64,000 bases of DNA from Bacilli bacterium (lineage in GTDB: Bacteria > Bacillota_I > Bacilli_A > RF39 > UBA660): NCBI GenBank assembly GCA_017484125.1, contig JAFUTV010000002.1:1-64000 (forward strand), read 5' to 3'. The translations under genes and the position numbers were made by a program. Positions 34,928 through 44,196 of the stretch are shown here, piece by piece (positions within the stretch are counted from its first letter, which is position 1; every line of letters begins with the position of its first letter). The notes under the pieces were generated by a model, which made no database searches, had not been told where the DNA came from, and saw only the letters and a list, made by a program, of their open reading frames with translations.

Positions 34928-35767
34928 TTAATTATTTTCTACATAATAAGCATAATATTCATCAAATGTAATATCTTCTTCTCTTATTGTTTTAGCAGCT
35001 TTTTCTCCAACATAACGATAATGCCATGGTTCATAAGTGTATCCTGTTAATTTTTCACTGTCTTTAGGGTATCTTAAAATAAAACCATATTTATATGCAT
35101 TTTCAGTTAGCCAATCATATTCTAAAGTATTTGCAAAACTATCATTGATAATATTAACATCAACTGTTAATCCACTTTGGTGTTCAGAATTTCCTGGACG
35201 TGCTGAATAAGTATCTGCTAAAAAACTTCCATCTACACTAACATAACTATTATATATTTTTTCTTGTGAAGAATATGAACGATATGCAGAAGAATTATAA
35301 ATAATATATCCATCTTCACTTGCTTTTTCACACATACTCTCGAATTTAATTCTTGCCTCATGCCTTAATTTATTATTTCTACCCATGTTATATTTTGAAG
35401 AAATAGTTTCTAAATCATTAGGCTCATAATCACTTGTTAAATAATAATACTTATTAATTAACATTAAATAATCTTTAGATACATCTGTTTTTATCATCTT
35501 TTCATAATAATTTCTATATGTTCCTGAATTAACAAGTCTAATGACATCAAAAGTAGATGTATCATTTAATAACATCATATTCAAATATTTATCTAAGTTA
35601 TTACAAATAAAATACTTTTCTTTACTAAGTTTTTCAATATTATCTTTATTTTCTTTACTAATTAAAACATTACAATAATAGTTTTTATTTAACTCATTCA
35701 TAGTCGTTTTTGTATTACTGCAACCACATAATAAAGTAAAAAAAATTATTAAAAGTATTTTTTTCAT
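34928..35767 (-). CDS. VanY-type D-Ala-D-Ala carboxypeptidase lipoprotein (M15B)
   Basis: 279 residues. Lipobox LLCGC (Cys16) predicts a lipoprotein. The C-terminal half has the M15B motifs: SAYRSYSSQEKIY, SEHQSGLTVDVN (zinc ligands His and Asp) and YEPWHYRYVG (catalytic Glu and zinc-binding His). The N-terminal about 110 residues are an uncharacterised helical region. It trims the terminal D-Ala from wall peptides on the outer face of the membrane. It is unlikely by itself to give glycopeptide resistance; no vanH, vanA or vanX is nearby. Confidence 0.92.
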   Translation of the reverse strand: MKKILLIIFFTLLCGCSNTKTTMNELNKNYYCNVLISKENKDNIEKLSKEKYFICNNLDKYLNMMLLNDTSTFDVIRLVNSGTYRNYYEKMIKTDVSKDYLMLINKYYYLTSDYEPNDLETISSKYNMGRNNKLRHEARIKFESMCEKASEDGYIIYNSSAYRSYSSQEKIYNSYVSVDGSFLADTYSARPGNSEHQSGLTVDVNIINDSFANTLEYDWLTENAYKYGFILRYPKDSEKLTGYTYEPWHYRYVGEKAAKTIREEDITFDEYYAYYVENN

Positions 35768-35778
35768 AGAGTCTCCTT

Positions 35779-36354
35779 CTATATATTTAACATACTCTTA
35801 ATAATATTATGCACATATGGTTTATATTCATTAATAGATAAATCAATTTTTTTAGTTATAACACTAAAACATGTAGCAGAAACAACTTCAAAAATCATAA
35901 ATAAAGTAATTTCAGGGTTTTTAATTTTTAAATTATTTTCTTTAACACCCTTTAAAAATAAATCATATAGTTTTGTTTCTTTACTACCAATTATATTTGT
36001 AAGTTTTTCTTCATAAATTCCTAGTGATAAATCTTTAGATATAAAATTAAGTATTGCCGGCTCATTATTAATATAATCTATAACATAATCTACAACAAAA
36101 ATAATTTGATCATCAAATTTTTTTATTTGTTTTTTATTTAATGCATCAATTGCATTATTAAATATTTCTTCAGATTTTTCAATTATTAATTCTTCTTGCA
36201 ACTTATATTTATCTTCAAAATATAAATAAAAAGTCCCCTTTGCAACTCGTGCAGCATCAACAATATCTTGAATAGTAGTTTTGTTAATTCCTTTTTTAGT
36301 AAATAATTTATACGCACTTGAAAGAAGTATTGTTCTTTTTGATTTATCTTCCAT
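35779..36354 (-). CDS. TetR-family repressor
   Basis: 191 residues from the ATG at 36352-36354, with AGGAAGGG upstream. The HTH is clear: ILLSSAYKLFTKKGINKTTIQDIVDAARVAKGTFYLYF (about 10-47). The C-terminal part is a typical helical ligand-binding and dimer domain. It is divergent from the large MMPL exporter gene, and the shared region carries two TGACT/AGTCA palindromes plus a half-site on its own -35. It most likely represses the exporter and itself until a ligand binds. It ends 12 bp before the VanY-like gene, so the two may be co-transcribed. Confidence 0.92.
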   Translation of the reverse strand: MEDKSKRTILLSSAYKLFTKKGINKTTIQDIVDAARVAKGTFYLYFEDKYKLQEELIIEKSEEIFNNAIDALNKKQIKKFDDQIIFVVDYVIDYINNEPAILNFISKDLSLGIYEEKLTNIIGSKETKLYDLFLKGVKENNLKIKNPEITLFMIFEVVSATCFSVITKKIDLSINEYKPYVHNIIKSMLNI

Positions 36355-36374
36355 CTTTATCCCTTCCTGCATAA

Positions 36375-36403
36375 AAAATATCACTTTTTTTATTAATAGT
36401 CAA
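36375..36403 (-). promoter_or_regulatory. Promoter of the tetR-like gene with operator half-site
   Basis: On the minus strand TTGACT, 17 bp, TATTTT. The -35 sits inside TTTGACTATT, the same half-site as in the operator of the divergent gene, pointing to weaker autorepression. Confidence 0.6.
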
Positions 36404-36451
36404 ACAAATTTAGAATTATTTAAAATAATTAAACATATAATGTAAATAATA

Positions 36452-36480
36452 TTGACTATTAGTCATTATTGTGTTATTAT
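36452..36480 (+). promoter_or_regulatory. Promoter of the MMPL exporter gene
   Basis: TTGACT, 17 bp, TATTAT. The two hexamers are bracketed by two palindromic operators. Confidence 0.75.
36453..36465 (+). promoter_or_regulatory. Operator 1 (TGACTA-T-TAGTCA)
   Basis: Perfect 13-base palindrome overlapping the -35 of the exporter promoter; the likely binding site of the divergent TetR-like repressor. Confidence 0.75.
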
Positions 36481-36484
36481 ACTA

Positions 36485-36499
36485 CTGACTTTTAGTCAG
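36485..36499 (+). promoter_or_regulatory. Operator 2 (CTGACT-TTT-AGTCAG)
   Basis: Perfect 15-base palindrome sharing the GACT/AGTC core with operator 1. It covers the expected transcription start and is 33 bp from it centre to centre, about three helical turns. Confidence 0.75.
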
Positions 36500-36513
36500 A
36501 AAGGGTGATATGA

Positions 36514-39500
36514 TTGAATAAAATAAGTGAAGGAATAGTAAAGAATAAAACAATCATTTTAATAATCGGACTTATACTTTTAGTTCCTGCAATAATTGGA
36601 ATGATTAAAACTAAAATAAACTATAACATATTAGTTTACTTACCTGAAGATATTGAAACAATGAAAGGACAAGAAATATTAACTAATGATTTTAATATGG
36701 GCGCTTTTTCAATTTCTATACTTGATAACATGACTCCAAAAGAAATAATTGATTATGAAAATAAAGTAAGTATGGTTGATGGTGTTGAAAAAGTATTAAC
36801 TATAAATGATATCATTGGAACAACAATTCCTATAGAAATATTACCAACAGAATTAAGAAATAAAGTATATAAAGATAATTCTACTTTACTTGCTATTACT
36901 TTTAAGAATTCTACATCAAATGAACAAACGCTAAATGCTGTTGAAGAAATTAGAAAAATATCTGATAAGGCAAAAATTGGTGGTATGTCTGCTATGGTAC
37001 TAGATACTATGAACTTATCAGATAAGGAAGTATCTATTTATGTTATAATAGCTGTTATTTTATGTATAATTGTTTTAATGCTATGCTTAGATTCATATGT
37101 GGTGCCATTTATTCTATTAATTAATATTGGAATTGCTATTTTATATAATATGGGAACTAATATTTTCCTTGGTGATATATCTTATATTACAAAAGCAATT
37201 AGTGCCGTATTACAACTTGGAGTAACAACCGATTTTTCAATATTTTTATATCATAGATATGAACAAGAAAAAAAGAAAACGTCAAAAGATAAAGCTATGG
37301 CAATTGCAATAAAAGATACATTTGTATCCGTTGCGGGAAGTTCTTTAACGACTATTGCTGGATTCTTAGCACTATGTACTATGACCCTACTTTTAGGAAA
37401 AGATATTGGAATAGTAATGGCAAAAGGTGTTTTACTTGGTGTAATATGCGTTCTTACAATATTCCCTGCTTTATTATTATTATTTGATAAAATAATTGAT
37501 AAAACTTCTCACAAAGAAATACTGCCAGAGTTTAATCACATTAAAAATTTTACAATAAAACACTATAAACTAATATTAATTATATTCTTGATATTATGCA
37601 TACCAGCTTATATTGGTAATAAAAATGTTGCATCTTATTATAATTTATCTAAATCACTTCCAGAAGACTTACCATTTAATGTTGCTAATAATGCTGTTGA
37701 GAAAAAATTTGATATAGCATCCCAATCAGTAATACTACTTGATAAAAGTATTAAAAATAATACTATAAATGAAATGATTGATAAAATAAATGAAATAGAT
37801 GGTGTTGTTTTAACCTTATCATATTCAAAAATATCTGATCTTGGTATACCCGAAAGTATGTTACCAAGTGATTTAATCAAAATGTTAAAGAGTGATAAAT
37901 ATCAAATGATAATGATTAATTCTAAATATGAAACTGCAACTGATGAATTAAATAATCAAATAGATCAAATAAATACTATAGTTGATAAATATGATAAAGA
38001 TGCTATAGTTGCTGGCGAAGGGCCCTTAATGAAAGATTTAATAAAAATAAGTGATACTGATTTTCATAATGTTAACTATACATCTATTGCTGTTATCTTT
38101 ATTATTATGTTATTTGTACTTAAATCATTATCTTTACCAATTATTCTAGTTATAGCAATTGAATTTGCAATATTTGTTAATATGTCAACTTTCTATTACA
38201 CTGGAGTAACACTTCCATTTATTGCTTCAATTGTAATTGGAACAATTCAACTTGGTGCAACTATTGATTACGCAATATTAATGACTACTAAATATTTAGA
38301 AAAAAGAAAAACATCAGATAAATTTGAAGCAATGAAATACTCACTTGATAATTCTGTCAAATCAATATTCACTTCTGGTTTATGTTTCTTTGCTGCAACA
38401 TTTGGTGTGGGAATTTATTCTAAAATAGATATGATTGGTGCTATATGTAATTTAATTGCTCGAGGTGCAATAATAAGTATGATTGTTGTTATATTTATTC
38501 TACCTGCTCTGCTTTTAGTACTAGATAATTTAATAATTAAAACAACAAAAGGATTTAAGAAAGGAAATGAGAAAAATATGAAAATAAAAAAGATTAATTT
38601 AGCAATGCTTAGTGTTGCATTATTACTTCCATTAACTGTAAGTGCTGCAACTAAAAATGAAACTGTATATTCAATTATTAATAATGAAGGAAATGTTTCT
38701 ACTACAGTTACTGATATTTTAGAAGGAATAAATGGTGATGTTCTTGATGAAAGTGATTTAGAAAATATATTGAATATAAATAGTGAAGAAAAATACTTCA
38801 AAAACGATAACTTATTAACATGGAAATCAAATGGAAATAACATTTTCTATCAAGGAACTACAACAAAGAAATTACCAATAGATATTAGAATTACTTATTA
38901 TTTAAATGATGAAGAAATTAATATAAGAAATTTAAATAATAAATCAGGACATATAAAAATTCAAATAGATTATAAAAATAATGATAAACATGGTGATTTA
39001 TATACTCCTTTTTTAGTAACAACAGGTATGATATTAAAAGATGATGTTACTAATGCTAAAATAAATAATGGTAAAATCATTCAAACTGGTTCACAAAACA
39101 TAATTATTGGTTTTGCTGCACCAAATATTTCTGACAGTCTACAAATTAAGGATTTAGAAAAATTTAATAGTATTACTATTGAATATGATACAACATCATT
39201 TAAGAGTTTTGATATATATAATGTGTATTCGCCTAATTTATTTTCAAGTGATAGTTTATCTTCATTAGATAAATTAGATGAATTATATTCTAAAATGAAT
39301 ACATTATCAGATTCATCTACTAAATTAGTAGATGGTTCTAGAGAATTAGCTGATAAAATAAAAGTATTAAATGAAGGCACTAATAAATTATCTAATGAAC
39401 TTAATAATAAAATTAATGAATATGAAAATTTAAAAATAAAATTTTCAGATAAAGAAAAAGTGGAAAATCAGATAACTGATGCAATTAATAAGGAATTAAA

Positions 39501-40806
39501 AAACTTAATGCCAGAATTAAAACAATTAGCTCAAGATGAGGCAAAAACTGTAATTAAAAACAATTTAAAAGGAGAAAATGGTTTAGAAAGTAAAACAGTT
39601 GAAACTATTATAAACTATAGTAATGAGGCAATTAATGAAAAGATTAAAAATTTGCAAAATAAAGATATAAAATTATCCGATGATATAATCAATGCTGTTT
39701 CAAAAAATCTTCAAATAGTTCTTAAAAATATTACTGAAAAAGAAGATGTTAAACAATTAGAAAATAATATAAAGCAATTAATAATTAGAGATCTTAAAAA
39801 GAGTGTAAAAGAAACAACAACAGGTGCAATTAATGCAAAGATTAATTCTATGAAAAATCAAATTAAAGATCCTTCTAAATTAATTAGTGGATCAGATGCC
39901 CAAAATTTAAGTGCTGCAAAAACTCAAATGGCTCAGGCAATGATTCCTGGTATCAAAGCACAATTTGCACAAAAAGGTATAGAAATATCAAATGAAGTTG
40001 CCTACTCTAAAGCATTAGAATCTGTAAATAATCTTGTATCAACAATATCTAAAAAGACAATGGATACGACATTAGATCAAGTAGGTGCATTATCTAATGA
40101 TATATCAGATGAAACTATTGATTCAATTATTTTAAATTTTAATACTTCAGAATCATTAAAAACTGCACTCACAAATTATACATCTTCAATTATTAATGAA
40201 ATAAAATTAACATTAGGTGAAGAAACAATAAAAGCATTAGAAAAAAATATAGCAAAAGAAATAACAGATGAATTAATTAACACATTTAAAAACGACGAAT
40301 TATTGCAAAAGGAAGTATATTCAAAAATTCAAAATGAAATAAATATCACAATTGAAAATGTTGCTTTAAAAAGTGCTAAAAAACTTGCCAATGACTTTAC
40401 TGAAGATTTAGCAAATCAAATAGCATCTAATTTAATTAATAAACAATTTAATGGAGAATTAAGTGAAACCAAACTTAATATGGTATTATCAAAATATGAA
40501 AATAAAATTAATACAAAGCTAAGTGAAGTTGATAATGAACTAAAAGTTTTAAAAAATGCATTAAGTCAATTGACTGATGGTACAAATAAGCTTCAAGATG
40601 GTTCGTCATTATTAGCTGGTGGTGTAAAAAAATTTGACGATGAGGGAATTAAAAAACTAGTTGAGTACGTTAATGGTGATGTTAAAACATTAGAAAGTAG
40701 AATTAAAAATTTAGCAAAATTAGGAGAAAACTATCAAACATTTACTATGAAAAATTCAAAAATGAACGGTGAAACTAAGTTTATTGTTAAAATTGAAGCA
40801 AATTAA
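36514..40806 (+). CDS. MMPL/RND exporter fused to an extracytoplasmic coiled-coil protein
   Basis: 1430 residues starting with TTG (AAAGGGTGAT in front; the nearby ATG at 36510 is out of frame and stops after three codons). Residues 1-685 are an MMPL-type transporter with two repeats of membrane helices and two outside loops (NYNILVYLPEDIETMKGQE; YNLSKSLPEDLPFN). From 689 a second protein begins in frame: MKIKKINLAML...VSAATKN reads as a complete signal peptide, then a beta-rich domain (about 720-930), a long coiled coil (about 930-1370) with VDGSRELAD- and LTDGTNKLQDGSSLLAGG-type repeats, and the ending YQTFTMKNSKMNGETKFIVK. In other Firmicutes the two parts are often separate neighbouring genes. 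It probably exports a lipid or amphipathic compound under TetR control. Confidence 0.88.
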   Translation: MNKISEGIVKNKTIILIIGLILLVPAIIGMIKTKINYNILVYLPEDIETMKGQEILTNDFNMGAFSISILDNMTPKEIIDYENKVSMVDGVEKVLTINDIIGTTIPIEILPTELRNKVYKDNSTLLAITFKNSTSNEQTLNAVEEIRKISDKAKIGGMSAMVLDTMNLSDKEVSIYVIIAVILCIIVLMLCLDSYVVPFILLINIGIAILYNMGTNIFLGDISYITKAISAVLQLGVTTDFSIFLYHRYEQEKKKTSKDKAMAIAIKDTFVSVAGSSLTTIAGFLALCTMTLLLGKDIGIVMAKGVLLGVICVLTIFPALLLLFDKIIDKTSHKEILPEFNHIKNFTIKHYKLILIIFLILCIPAYIGNKNVASYYNLSKSLPEDLPFNVANNAVEKKFDIASQSVILLDKSIKNNTINEMIDKINEIDGVVLTLSYSKISDLGIPESMLPSDLIKMLKSDKYQMIMINSKYETATDELNNQIDQINTIVDKYDKDAIVAGEGPLMKDLIKISDTDFHNVNYTSIAVIFIIMLFVLKSLSLPIILVIAIEFAIFVNMSTFYYTGVTLPFIASIVIGTIQLGATIDYAILMTTKYLEKRKTSDKFEAMKYSLDNSVKSIFTSGLCFFAATFGVGIYSKIDMIGAICNLIARGAIISMIVVIFILPALLLVLDNLIIKTTKGFKKGNEKNMKIKKINLAMLSVALLLPLTVSAATKNETVYSIINNEGNVSTTVTDILEGINGDVLDESDLENILNINSEEKYFKNDNLLTWKSNGNNIFYQGTTTKKLPIDIRITYYLNDEEINIRNLNNKSGHIKIQIDYKNNDKHGDLYTPFLVTTGMILKDDVTNAKINNGKIIQTGSQNIIIGFAAPNISDSLQIKDLEKFNSITIEYDTTSFKSFDIYNVYSPNLFSSDSLSSLDKLDELYSKMNTLSDSSTKLVDGSRELADKIKVLNEGTNKLSNELNNKINEYENLKIKFSDKEKVENQITDAINKELKNLMPELKQLAQDEAKTVIKNNLKGENGLESKTVETIINYSNEAINEKIKNLQNKDIKLSDDIINAVSKNLQIVLKNITEKEDVKQLENNIKQLIIRDLKKSVKETTTGAINAKINSMKNQIKDPSKLISGSDAQNLSAAKTQMAQAMIPGIKAQFAQKGIEISNEVAYSKALESVNNLVSTISKKTMDTTLDQVGALSNDISDETIDSIILNFNTSESLKTALTNYTSSIINEIKLTLGEETIKALEKNIAKEITDELINTFKNDELLQKEVYSKIQNEINITIENVALKSAKKLANDFTEDLANQIASNLINKQFNGELSETKLNMVLSKYENKINTKLSEVDNELKVLKNALSQLTDGTNKLQDGSSLLAGGVKKFDDEGIKKLVEYVNGDVKTLESRIKNLAKLGENYQTFTMKNSKMNGETKFIVKIEAN

Positions 40807-40832
40807 AACGAAATATTATTTCGTTTTTTTAT
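40805..40832 (+). terminator. Terminator after the MMPL fusion gene
   Basis: Stem AAAACGAAAT/ATTTCGTTTT with three-base loop and a run of T. Confidence 0.85.
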
Positions 40833-40875
40833 TTATAATAAATGTATATATATTCTAGTTTTTTTATTATTTTAA

Positions 40876-40884
40876 TGGTATAAT
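40876..40884 (+). promoter_or_regulatory. Extended -10 promoter of the DUF5662 operon
   Basis: TGGTATAAT, a consensus extended -10, 23 bp before the ATG; no convincing -35. Confidence 0.55.
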
Positions 40885-40907
40885 TGTCTTGGTAAGGAAG
40901 ATAAATC

Positions 40908-41459
40908 ATGATAATAAATTTTTTCAAACATTTACATAAAATAAATACACATCGTTTTAAGGTTTTTGTTCTCTGCTGTAAGTGTGGAATTCCTTTTCGT
41001 GGGCTTATGCATGATTTATCAAAGTATTCTCCCATCGAATTTTTTGAAGGTGTAAAATACTATACCAATGGGAAACATTCTCCAATAATTGATTGTAAAA
41101 AACAAAATGGTTATTCAAAAGCATGGTTACATCATAAAGGAAGAAATAAACATCACTCTGAATATTGGCTAGATCTTGCTGCACCAACAAAAGCACCAAT
41201 TATTCCATTTAAATATAGTGTTGAAATGATATGTGATAAAATTGCTGCTTCAAAAACTTATAATGGAAAAAAATATACAAATATGTCCGCATATTATTAT
41301 TGGAATAAAAATCGTGATAATGAAATAATGAATAGAAAAATACAAGGATTTATAACAGAAGTTTTAGAATTACTTGGAGCATATGGAGAAAAGAAAGTAT
41401 TGAATAAAAAATATTTATTAGATATATATAATAAACATGTCAAAAGGAAAGGAAATTAA
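40908..41459 (+). CDS. DUF5662 family protein, HD-like
   Basis: 183 residues. The conserved blocks of DUF5662 are visible: GIPFRGLMHDLSKYSPIEF, AWLHHKGRNKHHSEYWLD, and a C-terminal NKKYLLDIYNKH. The His/Asp arrangement (HD near 35, HHxxRNKHH near 82) suggests a metal-binding, HD-phosphohydrolase-like site, though no activity has been assigned to the family as far as I know. The upstream GGTAAGGAAG is its ribosome binding site. It is the first gene of a three-gene set. Confidence 0.8.
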   Translation: MIINFFKHLHKINTHRFKVFVLCCKCGIPFRGLMHDLSKYSPIEFFEGVKYYTNGKHSPIIDCKKQNGYSKAWLHHKGRNKHHSEYWLDLAAPTKAPIIPFKYSVEMICDKIAASKTYNGKKYTNMSAYYYWNKNRDNEIMNRKIQGFITEVLELLGAYGEKKVLNKKYLLDIYNKHVKRKGN

Positions 41460-41461
41460 AT

Positions 41462-42382
41462 ATGGGAAAGAAGATTGCAAATAAAATTAAAGGAAATTTT
41501 AAATATTATTATGGTACATACTTTGGAAAATATAATGGATATGACATTTCCATAAGATATGATTATGCATCAATGTTATATAATATTTATTTTAATGTTA
41601 AAGGTTCAACAAATATAGATAAATTAAATAAACTTTTATCTAAAATTGATGAATATGCTGTAGCTAAATATAATAATAATAATTTAACTATAACAGAAGC
41701 TTGTGATTCCTCAAAAGATATACCAAACCTTGCAAATAATATCTTAGATGAAGTTACTACTTATTTAGGAAAAAACAAATATAAAAATTTATGTAAAATG
41801 TGCGGTGAGGAAAGCGAAACTTTCCTAGTAGATATTGATGGAAATGTTATGTATGCTTGCGATAAATGCATCAGAAAAACATCTGAAAAATATGAAAAAG
41901 AATTAGAAGAAAAAAATAGTATTAAAGAAGACATCTTTTTAGGAATTATAGGTGCTATTGTAGGATGTATACCTGGATTAATAATATGGTTTATACTAAG
42001 TTATTTAAGAATAGATCCAACTGTTATAGGTTTAATAATAATGTTAGGTAGTGCATATTTTTATAGATGGTTTGCTAATTCTATGAAATTACCTGGTCTT
42101 ATCATTTCTCTACTAATAGGATTTGTAGCTATAATATTTGCAAATGAAATAACCAATGCATATGCTTTATATACTGATTATGTTAATCAATATAATATAA
42201 ATATATTTGATGCTTATAAAGCGATGCCTTATTATTTAGGTAATAATGAACTATTTAGAAGTAGTTATAATCAAAGTTTAACATTATCTATTATGTTTGG
42301 AATATTTGGTGGTTTAACTAACCTTGGTGTATACAGAAGGTATATTGCAAATAATAAAATAAAAAAATTGGAGGTTAAATAA
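41462..42382 (+). CDS. Zinc-ribbon membrane protein, unknown
   Basis: 306 residues. The N-terminal about 110 residues are a soluble alpha/beta domain. Next is a zinc ribbon CKMCGEESETF...YACDKC (about 116-138), a charged helix, and four membrane helices (about 158-180, 186-205, 208-228, 272-292). The overall plan is a cytosolic metal-binding head on a membrane domain. It starts 2 bp after the DUF5662 stop and its own stop shares a base with the next start (TAATG), so translation is coupled. Confidence 0.65.
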   Translation: MGKKIANKIKGNFKYYYGTYFGKYNGYDISIRYDYASMLYNIYFNVKGSTNIDKLNKLLSKIDEYAVAKYNNNNLTITEACDSSKDIPNLANNILDEVTTYLGKNKYKNLCKMCGEESETFLVDIDGNVMYACDKCIRKTSEKYEKELEEKNSIKEDIFLGIIGAIVGCIPGLIIWFILSYLRIDPTVIGLIIMLGSAYFYRWFANSMKLPGLIISLLIGFVAIIFANEITNAYALYTDYVNQYNINIFDAYKAMPYYLGNNELFRSSYNQSLTLSIMFGIFGGLTNLGVYRRYIANNKIKKLEVK

Positions 42383-42945
42383 TGAAAAATATTAAGAAAA
42401 GTATTATTTTAACATCTAGTTTATTTCTTCTTTCAGGTTGTGCCCTACCATTTCAATCTAATAAATATCCAGCATGGACAACTAAAGGATTACTTGAGTC
42501 ATATACATTAGTTGATGGAAGAACTGTTGATGGTTGGATGGGTCTTGAAGTTGGTACTAAAGTATCAGCTAAATGGTATGATTTCACAGTAAACAATATT
42601 GAAGAACTTAGTGAATATAGTAATTATAAAGCAAGTAATGATAAAAAACTTATTCATGCAACAATTACTATTACTAATACAAGTGACAAAGATGTATACA
42701 TTTTTGATGGTGATTTTGCACTTGTTTGGAATTTAGATAGCGAAGAAAGAAAATATGTTACATCAATGGATGCATTTACTGATACTATGTTAAAAAATGA
42801 AACTGTAATAAAAGTTGGTGAAACAAAAACAATTGATACTGTCTACGAAATAGATAAAAATATTGAGAAGCCAATGGCAATATACTACTATGAACAATAT
42901 AGTGATGGTCAAAAAGGAAATAAATATTATATTTATATAAAATAA
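42382..42945 (+). CDS. Lipoprotein with DUF4352-like Ig fold
   Basis: 187 residues. Signal and lipobox LLSGC (Cys20). Residues about 50-187 have the pattern of DUF4352-type beta-sandwich lipoproteins: VSAKWYDFTVNNIEEL, LIHATITITNTSDKDVYIFDGDF, and IKVGETKTIDTVYEI. The role of such proteins is not known; they are exposed on the outer face of the membrane. Last gene of the operon. Confidence 0.8.
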   Translation: MKNIKKSIILTSSLFLLSGCALPFQSNKYPAWTTKGLLESYTLVDGRTVDGWMGLEVGTKVSAKWYDFTVNNIEELSEYSNYKASNDKKLIHATITITNTSDKDVYIFDGDFALVWNLDSEERKYVTSMDAFTDTMLKNETVIKVGETKTIDTVYEIDKNIEKPMAIYYYEQYSDGQKGNKYYIYIK

Positions 42946-42973
42946 AAATACAGAACTAATCTGTATTTTTTAT
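42944..42973. terminator. Bidirectional terminator
   Basis: Stem AAAAATACAG/CTGTATTTTT, loop AACTAAT, between convergent genes ending at 42945 and 42970. Confidence 0.85.
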
Positions 42974-44196
42974 TTATCTAATAAATTTTTTATTGCACTA
43001 ATTAATCCTAACTTTCCATAAGTATAAGTTAATGCTCCTTGTTGATATGCTATATATGGTTCCCTTATTGGCCCATCGCATGATAGTTCAATAGAAGATC
43101 CTTGTGTAAATGTTCCAGCAGCCATTATGACTTGATCTTTATATCCTGGCATATCCCAAGGAAGAGGTGTAACATTACTATCTATTGGTGAACCAAATTG
43201 AATACCTTGGGTATATTTAATCAATTTATCTGGATCTCTAAAAATTATATTTTGAACAATATCAACTCGTTCATCATTATATTTAGGACTAACTTCATAT
43301 CCTAGTTTTTCTAACACATATGATGTAAGTATTGCTGTTTTAAGAGCTGATGCAACAACACTAGGTGCTAAAAATAAACCTTGATATAAATTTCTATTAA
43401 TTCCCAAAGTTGGTCCAACTTCCCTACCTTCACCTGGTAAGGTTAATCTTTCACCAACTAATTCAATTAATTCATGTTTGCCAACAACATATGCACCATT
43501 TGGAGCAATTCCTCCACCTAAATTTTTTATTAGAGAACCTACTACAATATCAGCTCCTACTTCGATTGGATTAATTCTTTCTGTAAATTCACAGTAACAA
43601 TTATCAATCATTATAATAGTATCTTTGCTTACTTCTTTTACTAACTTAACTACTTTTTCTATTTTTTTAATATTTATTGATTCTCTAGTTGAGTAACCCT
43701 TGCTCCTTTGAATTTCAATTAGTTTTACTTTATTGTTACTTAAAAATTCTTTAATTTTATCATAATCAAAATCATTATCAATTAAATCTATTTGCTCATA
43801 ATTAATATTAAATGATTTCAAAGAAGATGGATTGTCAACTATTCCAATAACTTCATGCAAAGTATCATAAGGAAGGCCAGAAACACTAAGTAAAGTATCT
43901 CCTGGTCTTAAAAGAGCAAATAATGTAGTTGATAAAGCATGCGATCCTGATACAAATTGATTGCGAACTAGTGCGTCCTCACTTTTAAATATTTCAGTAA
44001 AAATCTTTTCTAGTGTTTCTCTACCTAAGTCATTATAACCATAACCAGTAGTTGAGTTAAAACAACTTTCAGATACATTATTATTTTTAAAAGCATCTAT
44101 TACTTTTTTACTATAGAAAAACTCGAGTTCATCTATATTTTTGAATTGTTTTGATAAATTTAATTCAGCTTCTTCAATTAATTTTTCAATATTCAT
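42970..44196 (-). CDS. PLP-dependent methionine gamma-lyase family protein (YnbB-like)
   Basis: 408 residues. The chain FNSTTGYGYNDLGRETLE, VRNQFVSGSHALSTTLFALLRPGDTLL, MIDNCYCEFTE and VGSLIKNLGGGIAPNGAYVVG matches the 'aluminium resistance'/methionine gamma-lyase family. The Lys in SLIKNLGGG is the expected PLP Schiff-base residue. C-terminal MAAGTFTQGSSIELSCDGPIR is also typical. The true reaction is uncertain; members are assumed to act on sulfur amino acids. Its start overlaps the SDR stop by 4 bp (ATGA), so both are made from one message. Confidence 0.92.
   Translation of the reverse strand: MNIEKLIEEAELNLSKQFKNIDELEFFYSKKVIDAFKNNNVSESCFNSTTGYGYNDLGRETLEKIFTEIFKSEDALVRNQFVSGSHALSTTLFALLRPGDTLLSVSGLPYDTLHEVIGIVDNPSSLKSFNINYEQIDLIDNDFDYDKIKEFLSNNKVKLIEIQRSKGYSTRESINIKKIEKVVKLVKEVSKDTIIMIDNCYCEFTERINPIEVGADIVVGSLIKNLGGGIAPNGAYVVGKHELIELVGERLTLPGEGREVGPTLGINRNLYQGLFLAPSVVASALKTAILTSYVLEKLGYEVSPKYNDERVDIVQNIIFRDPDKLIKYTQGIQFGSPIDSNVTPLPWDMPGYKDQVIMAAGTFTQGSSIELSCDGPIREPYIAYQQGALTYTYGKLGLISAIKNLLDK

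Noticed and set aside
34928-35767. Vancomycin resistance gene
   Set aside because: Only a VanY-type carboxypeptidase is present; vanH, vanA/B, vanX and a VanRS pair are absent, so ordinary wall maturation is more likely.
38415-38843. A minus-strand ORF of 142 codons inside the MMPL gene
   Set aside because: Antisense shadow of the membrane helices of the exporter; no ribosome binding site and composition typical of reversed AT-rich coding DNA.
41005-41199. Minus-strand ORFs over the DUF5662 gene
   Set aside because: Opposite to a conserved family gene with good start signals; no domain.
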